Shown piece after piece: positions 26,474 through 33,644 of a DNA stretch of 64,000 bases; position 1 is the stretch's first letter; the number at the start of each line of letters is the position of its first letter. The notes under the pieces were generated by a model. That model saw only the letters and a list, made by a program, of their open reading frames with translations, made no database searches and was not told the DNA's origin. The translations under genes were made by a program, and so were the position numbers. The DNA comes from an uncultured Acetatifactor sp. (GTDB taxonomy: Bacteria; Bacillota; Clostridia; Lachnospirales; Lachnospiraceae), in contig CAJUAP010000001.1 in NCBI GenBank assembly GCA_910584435.1, positions 91,493 to 155,492 of the forward strand, in the 5' to 3' direction.

Positions 26474-26965
26474 CTAATTATTCAAAAGTTCCCCATCGCC
26501 AAGTTCCAATGCCAGAGCAACCGCCTCATCACGGTTTTCCGCCGGCGCTGACACCATCCCACCTTCATTCGAAGAAATCAACACGCTTTTAAACGCACCT
26601 TGAACCACAATTTCCCCCAGCGTCTCAACTCTATTCTCTTCTTTATTATAAATCCAAAATTGAGCAGATTTGCCGCCATATTGAGAAGTATTGCAAAATG
26701 TCAACTCTAAAGCGTCATTGTTCTGAGACTTATTACTACATGAAATACGGATACTACCCTTGAAAATATCATCCTTGAGCAAATAGAAATAGTACCATCC
26801 CTCCGCTTTTACAGTACATTTTTCAGCTAACAGGCTACCGCTTTCATTCTCCCATTGAATGCCTTGCAGCGATGTATTGACTTTCAGCGGAAGTGGGACA
26901 ATATATGCCGCCGCTGCCAGGAAAATGACTATTATTATGAGATAAAATGCTTTTTTTACACTCAC
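26474..26965 (-). CDS. Membrane-anchored protein of unknown function, last gene of the RiPP operon
   Basis: 163-residue protein with an N-terminal membrane anchor (FYLIIIVIFLAAAAYIVPL) and an extracellular remainder rich in polar residues. I place the start at a GTG nine bases after GGAGGGG; a TTG 18 bases further up overlaps that site. No family is recognised. It follows the secreted 269-residue protein by 23 bases and shares its orientation and AT-rich composition, so it probably belongs to the peptide system, perhaps in immunity or export. Two cysteines in the extracellular part (ISCSN, FCNTS) could form a disulfide. Confidence 0.65.
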   Translation of the reverse strand: MSVKKAFYLIIIVIFLAAAAYIVPLPLKVNTSLQGIQWENESGSLLAEKCTVKAEGWYYFYLLKDDIFKGSIRISCSNKSQNNDALELTFCNTSQYGGKSAQFWIYNKEENRVETLGEIVVQGAFKSVLISSNEGGMVSAPAENRDEAVALALELGDGELLNN

Positions 26966-26988
26966 CTTAACATTCCCCTCCAATTATC

Positions 26989-27798
26989 TCACCTCTTCAT
27001 CAGCATATCCAATTCTCCTCTTGCAATAGCCACATCTCTAAATAAAATTGCATTAGGATAGTTCTTTTTAAGCCCCTTTGCCAATTCCTGCTTTTTATCA
27101 TTAGAAAAATCACCATCAAGAAGCTCCACTCCAATAACCGGAACCCTGCCGCCCATAGGAGTTGTAACATATGCATTATACGAATATTCAGACACTTCGC
27201 TGTTTTCATTTACTGATTTATAGAATAAACCTGTTAGATGTCCATATCCGGAATCGGCACTTTTTTCTTCATACTTTTCTTCTGCAATTTCCAATATCCG
27301 GGCAATTTGCTGTTCACTCATTATGTCTGCAACTTCCGGCTGCGCAAGCACAATTTCTAATTTCCACATATCAGAAAAATTACTATCCTCACCTTCCTCG
27401 GAAGCCGGAGCTGACACATCAATTTCCGCATATCTGCCGATTAATGCTTCTCCTCCATCTTCACGATTCATCAATTCCTGCAAAGCAGTGTTTTCCGATA
27501 ATACATGCACAAAACCCTGCCGGTAAGTACTGAATGCAAGTACATCAATGAAAAAAGGAAAATCAAGCGCTGTACAAAGAAGTTCATCGGTTGACATACT
27601 CTGTAATTCTTCCTTTGACAGCTGACATGCGTTTAACCGCTCCAATCGGGACATTTCTGCCCATTCCGGCGTATCAACAATATCATAATAACTCGCTGCA
27701 TCACCATCTTGTTCAGCCGCAAAAGCAACATTCGGTAAAATTATTACTGCAATAAACATTACTATAAGAGAAGCAATATTTCTTTTTACTTGTTCCAT
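26989..27798 (-). CDS. Secreted protein of unknown function in the RiPP operon
   Basis: 269-residue protein with a signal peptide (IASLIVMFIAVIILPNVAFA). The mature part begins with an acidic helical stretch and the motif MSTDELLCTALDFPFFIDVL followed by AFSTYRQGF. I associate that pattern with a widespread group of secreted proteins of Firmicutes and Bacteroidetes whose function is not known; this link is from memory and should be checked. The start has GGAGG. Position between the TraX-like gene and the membrane-anchored last gene suggests a role outside the cell in the peptide system. Confidence 0.65.
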   Translation of the reverse strand: MEQVKRNIASLIVMFIAVIILPNVAFAAEQDGDAASYYDIVDTPEWAEMSRLERLNACQLSKEELQSMSTDELLCTALDFPFFIDVLAFSTYRQGFVHVLSENTALQELMNREDGGEALIGRYAEIDVSAPASEEGEDSNFSDMWKLEIVLAQPEVADIMSEQQIARILEIAEEKYEEKSADSGYGHLTGLFYKSVNENSEVSEYSYNAYVTTPMGGRVPVIGVELLDGDFSNDKKQELAKGLKKNYPNAILFRDVAIARGELDMLMKR

Positions 27799-27911
27799 TT
27801 TTTCCTCCTTTAACTAAAATCAATTTTACAACTAAAAAATATGACCTTTATAAAAAGTTTTGATAAATCTCCCAGTACCAAATAACCAATTTACTTTTTA
27901 TACTTCAAGCC

Positions 27912-28643
27912 TCATATGATTATCACAAAATTTACAATTGCAATTATCCATAAATGCACCGGATAGTATACATAAAAGAAATATTTACTGAATTTAGTCT
28001 GCGGTCCGCGTTTCCCATTATACAAGAATATGAAGGGAAAGACCAGAAAATATAGCGGTTCACCAAAGGGCAAAATAAGAGAAATCAATTCAATTAATCC
28101 ATATCCAATAAAACGAATTAACTTTTTATCATGGAAAAAATATTCAATCAACATAAACGGCAGTATAACCGTACCCCATTCTCCCCAGAAAAAGCCCAAT
28201 AGAAAACTAATGCCGGAAATTATCAACAGACATATTTTCCAAATCCCTTGTTTTTGCATTCCCTCTTGTACTGACAAAATGAAAAGTACTCCCAGTGCAA
28301 GCGTAAAAATAACATTGTCATTTCTATATTGGATCTCTTGTCCGCTGCCGGAAAGAGCATCCGCAAAGATTTTAAAAAATGTATTTAATGCTATATTGCC
28401 GCCGAAAACAATTCCCGCCAGTATAGACAGCCTCAAACAGTACTTTTTCAAATTGTGAGTATGACGAATTCCTTCCACCGCAAAGTACGCAAACATAGGC
28501 GCTACACATCTTGAAATCACAGTAAAAACAGAAGCTATTTCAGGCGATACCAAATGATTGATATATCGCAAATGGTCAAGAGACATCAATATTATCATCA
28601 ATACTTTTATTTGAAATGCATTCATTATTTTGAACTTTTCCAA
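27912..28643 (-). CDS. TraX-family membrane protein
   Basis: 243-residue polytopic membrane protein. The N-terminal pattern MNAFQIKVLMIILMSLDHLRY, then FTVISRCVAPMFAYFAVEG, is typical of the TraX family, named for the F-pilin N-acetylase. I use the TTG start at 28643 because GGAGGAAG precedes it at good spacing, whereas the next ATG (18 bases in) has none; this makes it overlap the exporter gene by 19 bases, a sign of tight coupling. In this operon it could acylate the N-terminus of the exported peptide or act in immunity. That is an inference: TraX relatives occur in many contexts. Confidence 0.82.
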   Translation of the reverse strand: MEKFKIMNAFQIKVLMIILMSLDHLRYINHLVSPEIASVFTVISRCVAPMFAYFAVEGIRHTHNLKKYCLRLSILAGIVFGGNIALNTFFKIFADALSGSGQEIQYRNDNVIFTLALGVLFILSVQEGMQKQGIWKICLLIISGISFLLGFFWGEWGTVILPFMLIEYFFHDKKLIRFIGYGLIELISLILPFGEPLYFLVFPFIFLYNGKRGPQTKFSKYFFYVYYPVHLWIIAIVNFVIII

Positions 28644-30421
28644 CTTGCTTCCTCCTCGCCAATACAGCTCTTCCTTTCGCTCTTATCTAACCAGAACAAC
28701 TCTCTGTATAGTTCACTTTGCTCCATCATTTCAAAATGACTTCCACAATTAGAAACTTTTCCTTCATCGAAAACATATATGCATTTGCTATCCATAACAG
28801 ATGTTATTTTATGGCTGATAAATAAAACGATTTTAGTCTTAGAAAGAACTTTTATTAAATTTACAATTTCCATTTCTGCAATACCATCCAAATCTGATGT
28901 CACTTCATCCAAAAGAATTACATCAGCACAACTTATATATGCCCTAACGGCATTTAATTTTTGCTTTTGACCACTTGAAAAGTCTCTTCCGTTTTCTGAC
29001 AAAATAGTTTCATATTGTTCAGGTAATGTTTCTACAAAAGTGCTATATCCAATTTCATTACACATATCAATGATTTCGTTATCAGTTAATAATGGATTTG
29101 CAATTTTTAAATTATATAACAAAGTATCACTTAATATAAAAACATCTTTTGAAATAAGCATTACTTTTTTTCTTAGACTTTCTAAACCAATCTCTGCAAT
29201 ATTATACTTTCCTTTTTCCATATCTGTAGTAAAAATAATTTGCCCATTATATTCATAAAACCCCATTATCAATTTAAAAAGTGTACTTTTTCCACTTCCA
29301 TTTTTGCCTACAATTGAATAAAGTCCCGGTTCACAACATTCCATGCATAAATTTTCAATAGTCAATTCTTTATCATATGAAAAACATAGATTATTAATAT
29401 TAACCCCCGTTATTCGTCCATTTATCAACAATCTGTCCTTATATAATGTTTGTTCATCTGGCTCATTCCTTAACATATCAATTCTATCCATGGACACTAT
29501 GACACCTTGCGCATCCATATTCATTGACAGAATACGAGATACCGCATCATATAGCTTTCCCATGTACATATTAAATGCAATCATATTACCGATTGTAAGT
29601 GACCCTTCTATAATAAACTTCGCAGAAAAATACAAAACAATCAAATTGAATAATACAGAAACAGTTTGCCCTATGCCAGTCATTATATTACGCAGCCGTA
29701 CTGAAGATTTAATAAGTATAAGTTTTCTATCAATGAAATCTACAAACTTTTTATCCAATATATTTTCCAGTCGATACGCTCGCAATCCATATATATTATG
29801 AAACACTTCATTCACAAAACTCATATAATCATCTTGGTAAACTCGCTGTTTTTTTTCCAACTCACGAAACAATTTGCGAAAAAAAAAGTTTACCATAGTA
29901 ATTGCTGGTATATACAATATAGAAATTAATGATAGATGCACAGAAATAGTAAACACAAAATAGATGGACGCAAATAAATTGAATACAATCAACGCAATAT
30001 TAGTTATCAAATTAATATAATATTCAACTACAACATTTGCATCTGAATCGAGTCGAGAAATCAATTCCCCTGTAGAATATTTCTCTAAGTTTTTAAAACG
30101 CATACGAATAATTTTTGAAAATACATTTTGTTTGACATTACTTCCTATTTGATATGTAAAAATTTGCCCTATATAGCTTTCTAACATCCCTATTAGCAAT
30201 GTTAATAAATTAGCCCCAAAATACAATACAATATACATTTTTACATTCACTAATTGTTTAAAGTTTATAGCGTCAATTATTTTACCGTATACAAATGGAT
30301 TTATATTACTGGCTATCACCCCTAAAATAATTATAAATGTTAATATAAACAAAATAAAAATTTTCTTGTAAAAGTAACGGATAAAAAATAGCCAGAAACG
30401 ATTACTTTTCATTTTATTCAT
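28625..30421 (-). CDS. ABC exporter of the RiPP operon
   Basis: 598-residue fused transporter with six membrane helices in the first about 310 residues and an ATPase with Walker A GKNGSGKSTLFKLI, signature DFSSGQKQKLNAVRA and Walker B VILLDEVTSDLDG. There is no N-terminal C39 peptidase domain, so the leader, if removed, is cut by another protease. Base composition is markedly AT-rich, like the rest of the operon. It lies between the precursor and the TraX-like gene and is the likely exporter of the mature peptide. Confidence 0.9.
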   Translation of the reverse strand: MNKMKSNRFWLFFIRYFYKKIFILFILTFIIILGVIASNINPFVYGKIIDAINFKQLVNVKMYIVLYFGANLLTLLIGMLESYIGQIFTYQIGSNVKQNVFSKIIRMRFKNLEKYSTGELISRLDSDANVVVEYYINLITNIALIVFNLFASIYFVFTISVHLSLISILYIPAITMVNFFFRKLFRELEKKQRVYQDDYMSFVNEVFHNIYGLRAYRLENILDKKFVDFIDRKLILIKSSVRLRNIMTGIGQTVSVLFNLIVLYFSAKFIIEGSLTIGNMIAFNMYMGKLYDAVSRILSMNMDAQGVIVSMDRIDMLRNEPDEQTLYKDRLLINGRITGVNINNLCFSYDKELTIENLCMECCEPGLYSIVGKNGSGKSTLFKLIMGFYEYNGQIIFTTDMEKGKYNIAEIGLESLRKKVMLISKDVFILSDTLLYNLKIANPLLTDNEIIDMCNEIGYSTFVETLPEQYETILSENGRDFSSGQKQKLNAVRAYISCADVILLDEVTSDLDGIAEMEIVNLIKVLSKTKIVLFISHKITSVMDSKCIYVFDEGKVSNCGSHFEMMEQSELYRELFWLDKSERKSCIGEEEASWKSSK

Positions 30422-30570
30422 TACGCCCTTCTCTCCATAAAACCAAAGATCATTAATCTAATTCTCTAATATCTCACTTATAATTTCCTCATATTAAACC
30501 TATAGCACCATATCAATACATTGTCTCAAACTTAAAATATTCATATTCTACAACTTGATATATTTAATTC

Positions 30571-30599
30571 TTAAGGGGGCTATTCTTTGCCCCCCTTAA
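30571..30599 (-). promoter_or_regulatory. Hairpin behind the precursor gene
   Basis: TTAAGGGGG and CCCCCTTAA form a 9-bp GC-rich stem 66 bases beyond the precursor stop and about 150 bases before the exporter start. On the minus strand it is preceded, not followed, by a T-run, so full termination is doubtful. A processing or stabilising hairpin that raises precursor mRNA over downstream genes would fit RiPP operons. Confidence 0.65.
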
Positions 30600-30664
30600 A
30601 AAAATATCATATTTCCATTACTGCTGGCATTTTACGAAATCATCGATCACTTACTCAATATACA

Positions 30665-30886
30665 TTACCAACTTTCTATGCCACGTGCAGCAGCAGTACA
30701 AGTACCTGAACAACCTGAAGAACATGCACTTCCACAAGAAACAAAACATCCATTGTCACATGTTAGTGTACAATTATGAGAACAGATAAATGCACATCCA
30801 TCACTACAAATCCAGCCACAATCTGTACATCCATATGGGCTGACGCCATAAGAACTATCGCTAGAATTAATTTTACTCTCGTACAT
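30665..30886 (-). CDS. Cysteine-repeat RiPP precursor peptide
   Basis: 73-residue precursor. I place the start at the ATG (MYESKINSSDSSYG) 8 bases after a perfect AGGAGG; a GTG further up overlaps that site. A leader of about 19 residues is followed by twelve cysteines: one CxxC, then ten consecutive Cx3C steps (for example CGWICSDGCAFICSHNC), and a short tail AAARGIESW. The triplets between cysteines alternate between hydrophobic (GWI, AFI, TLT, FVS) and small or polar (SDG, SHN, DNG, GSA). This matches the CXXX-repeat peptides predicted as radical SAM substrates by Haft and Basu. The neighbouring radical SAM and accessory genes support thioether-type maturation, though the real product is unknown. 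Confidence 0.9.
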   Translation of the reverse strand: MYESKINSSDSSYGVSPYGCTDCGWICSDGCAFICSHNCTLTCDNGCFVSCGSACSSGCSGTCTAAARGIESW

Positions 30887-30951
30887 ACCATTCACCTCCT
30901 TTACTAAAAATTTTTATATGTAAGGCCCAAATCCAGATTGATTTTCATGCC

Positions 30952-31215
30952 TTATATATCATTTGAAATTACTTCTGATGTTTCAAAATCAATACGCCAG
31001 TTCTGACCTTCCCATTTATATTTTTGACTGTTTACCATCCACCATTCTTGAAATTGTCTCAAGGTCTTCCCATAATCCATGACAAGTTTATCATATATTT
31101 TAGAGTTATCTGTATCAATGATTTTTACCAAATTTTCCAATGCCAATTTCTTTTCAAACAAATTTTGGATTTCTTCTTTATCCTCTCCTGACAAAACACC
31201 AACTACCTTACTCAT
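30952..31215 (-). CDS. Small accessory protein of the CXXX-repeat peptide system
   Basis: 87-residue soluble protein, helical in its first half (LFEKKLALENLVKII) and with an aromatic C-terminal part (FQEWWMVNSQKYKWEGQNW). It starts 4 bases after the radical SAM stop with AAGGAG and precedes the precursor. Size and position fit the family that NCBI names CXXX repeat peptide modification system protein; I assign it from memory of that family and context. It may bind the leader or hold precursor and maturase together, comparable in role to RRE proteins but without visible RRE similarity. Confidence 0.65.
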   Translation of the reverse strand: MSKVVGVLSGEDKEEIQNLFEKKLALENLVKIIDTDNSKIYDKLVMDYGKTLRQFQEWWMVNSQKYKWEGQNWRIDFETSEVISNDI

Positions 31216-31218
31216 ATT

Positions 31219-33393
31219 TTATTCTCCTTCTCCATAATTATCCGTATAATTGTAATACCCATTAGTTCCTTCCTTTAAATCATTAAACAAACCAAAAGCT
31301 TCTTTATGCTTTGTTTCTGGTATTATGTTTACATTTGCGGCATTCCCCATTTCCTGCTGATAAAGTCGAGCCACTTCGCGTTCAATAAAACCTTTAACAC
31401 ATTGAAATGATGGGGAAACATTGACTTCTTGTGTGGTATTTTTATTTAAGTGTATACAATTTAAGCATTGATAAGCATCACAGATACTACACAAAGGACT
31501 ATTTTGTATCTTATAAAGCCTTTTATCACCTAATTTAGTAATGCCATTCACATTATTACCAATTTCATTCCCTTTTTGTTCTGAATAAAATGCAGAACAG
31601 ACATATATCTTACCATCTGGGGCTAATGTAAACGCTCTATCTCCCGATTTACAATTATTATGTTCTTTAATAAAGCACAAATCTGTAATCAAATTTACCT
31701 CCTTTATTATTCCATAAACTTGATAATAATTAATCAAACAGTCCTTAAGAAGCATTAGACTTTCCTTATATTTTTGTGCATCAAAATTTTTAGTTAATCC
31801 TGTTATATTAATATTTACTCTATCACAGAATTCCAAAATTTTCTTTACATACTTAAGTATATTGCCAATATTTTCCTGACTTATATTCAACATACAATTC
31901 TTCAATTTATCTACTTGCACATTAAGACTATCTTCATCAAACACTAACATATACTTATTTAAGCAGTTTGCTGCTTCAGAATAAAATTTTGCTGGGACAA
32001 TATGTAATATACTATATTTCTGATACTCCAACAGATTCTTGAAATCAAATTGATTGCGCGAATGAATGAAAATAGGCTCAAAAAAATTTTGATATGCATA
32101 TTCCAATCCTCTTAGTATATCTATTTCATCCATCTTCTTTCCTGACAAAGTTTTATTAATATGCTGACAATAATCAATATAATCATCAGCAAGCAAAAAA
32201 TACAAACGTTTACGTTCACCATGATTAACTCGTTCTATTCCGTACCTATTAAATAACTTTGCAAAGTAATAGTTGTTTGCTTTTACACGAGCCTTATGCA
32301 TTTTACAAATATATTTTGTTCTAAAAAAATTAGTGGATGTTTCTGCTTCATCATAATTAAATCCTTGACAAAAACTACACCCAGCTGCTACTTCACAGTT
32401 AAGACACTCTTCGTCACTTTGCAATTGATAAGTAGCAGTCATAAACGGCCGGACTTTTTCCATATCCAATCCTTCATCAAGATTCCCTATTACCCATTCC
32501 TTTTTCTTATTTAGAGAATATCCTTTGTATCGTATACAAGGATAAATATTTCCATTAGAACCAAACGCCATCATCTTACCTGCGCCACAACTGGTTTCAG
32601 TCAATCTATCTGCTGAATAATAGGTACCTATACTATCATCAAAAAAAGAACAAATATACTTATCATACAATTTTTTGTCCAATACATAATCCGCCAATTC
32701 CTTCAATTGTTCTTCAAAGATTAATTCATCTCCTTCTTTCCACACATCCTCAAAGACTACATTGGCCGATACCTTTGTTATTCCATTATTCCACAAGGAT
32801 ATGATACTTTCCTTTAGCAAAGGCAAATCATCGCTTGAAAATGTAATCTTTGTAGTCCTGCTGAATTGTGACAAATACAGCCCAATATTTTTAAATACTG
32901 TATCGTAAGAACCTCTTCCATCTGGAAATACTCGTTGCATATCGTGTTTTTCTTTTGTCCCATCCAATGTTATACCACACGACATTTTATTATAATTCTT
33001 TTTTATATAAGCTTGAACCTGTGCATCTGCATAATTCACTCCATTTGTGCTAAAGCTAAAACGATAATTCCAATACCAGGGATGATCCAATTCAAAAGCA
33101 CGCAATTTAAAATAATCACTGATCTTGTCAATCAAATCAATTTCAATAAAAGGCTCACCTCCAATAAATTCAATTATTACTGCTTCACTCCGATTAAAAT
33201 TTCCTTCCAACATAAAATCAACAAATTTTTTAGCTGTTTCTAAATTCATTCTTGCAGTTGATATCTTATGTGTCATATAGCAATATTTACAACGTAAATT
33301 ACAATCATCTGTAACCACAAATGTTATTGTTTGCGCTTTTCCCTCTCCCCATGAAGGTACAGTAGTACCAACCTTATACCTTTTTTTAGTCAT
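31219..33393 (-). CDS. Radical SAM peptide maturase with a second C-terminal maturase-like half
   Basis: 724-residue enzyme. The N-terminal half is a radical SAM domain with the 4Fe-4S motif CNLRCKYC (Cys31, Cys35, Cys38) and IGGEPFIE, followed by a SPASM-type cluster region (SCGAGKMMAFG near residue 265, CLNCEVAAGCSFC near 329). After a helical linker, a second cysteine cluster appears at about 577-660: CKSGDRAF, GKIYVCSAFY, CSICDAYQCLNCIHLN and a final PSFQCVKG. This second half resembles the separate CXXX repeat peptide maturase family, so the gene looks like a fusion of two proteins normally encoded apart. It is the first gene of the operon, with GGAG before the ATG. Confidence 0.88.
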   Translation of the reverse strand: MTKKRYKVGTTVPSWGEGKAQTITFVVTDDCNLRCKYCYMTHKISTARMNLETAKKFVDFMLEGNFNRSEAVIIEFIGGEPFIEIDLIDKISDYFKLRAFELDHPWYWNYRFSFSTNGVNYADAQVQAYIKKNYNKMSCGITLDGTKEKHDMQRVFPDGRGSYDTVFKNIGLYLSQFSRTTKITFSSDDLPLLKESIISLWNNGITKVSANVVFEDVWKEGDELIFEEQLKELADYVLDKKLYDKYICSFFDDSIGTYYSADRLTETSCGAGKMMAFGSNGNIYPCIRYKGYSLNKKKEWVIGNLDEGLDMEKVRPFMTATYQLQSDEECLNCEVAAGCSFCQGFNYDEAETSTNFFRTKYICKMHKARVKANNYYFAKLFNRYGIERVNHGERKRLYFLLADDYIDYCQHINKTLSGKKMDEIDILRGLEYAYQNFFEPIFIHSRNQFDFKNLLEYQKYSILHIVPAKFYSEAANCLNKYMLVFDEDSLNVQVDKLKNCMLNISQENIGNILKYVKKILEFCDRVNINITGLTKNFDAQKYKESLMLLKDCLINYYQVYGIIKEVNLITDLCFIKEHNNCKSGDRAFTLAPDGKIYVCSAFYSEQKGNEIGNNVNGITKLGDKRLYKIQNSPLCSICDAYQCLNCIHLNKNTTQEVNVSPSFQCVKGFIEREVARLYQQEMGNAANVNIIPETKHKEAFGLFNDLKEGTNGYYNYTDNYGEGE

Positions 33394-33503
33394 TTACACA
33401 CTCCTCTCGCGTATTAATAATGGTTATTCTCTTCACCAACATACTCATCCTTATGCAACTCAAAGCTACTAATGTATTTAAAAACTTCACTTCTGTAGTT
33501 ATT

Positions 33504-33532
33504 ATTTTATTACTTTATATAATAAATCACAA
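33504..33532 (-). promoter_or_regulatory. Promoter of the RiPP operon
   Basis: TTGTGA, 17 bases, TAAAAT on the minus strand, with a leader of about 100 bases before the radical SAM start. The inverted repeat directly upstream touches the -35 element. Confidence 0.78.
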
Positions 33533-33533
33533 G

Positions 33534-33582
33534 GGACAGAATTGTTCCATTTAGTTCCATCATTTTGGAACAGTTCTGTCCT
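33534..33582 (-). promoter_or_regulatory. Inverted repeat upstream of the RiPP promoter (candidate activator site)
   Basis: Arms GGACAGAA...TGTTCC and GGAACA...TTCTGTCC enclose an 18-base centre with another GTTCC. It abuts the -35 box of the RiPP promoter, the position expected for an activator site. On the plus strand a T-run follows the right arm, so it could also form a terminator there, but no plus-strand gene precedes it. Confidence 0.65.
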
Positions 33583-33644
33583 TTTTTGTAAATTTATACT
33601 GCAATTTCCCAGTGACAAAATCATCAAAAACAGCATCCTTTAGT

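Noticed and set aside
33534..33590. Plus-strand intrinsic terminator
   Set aside because: Stem and T-run fit, but no plus-strand gene precedes it; the placement next to the -35 box on the minus strand is the better explanation.
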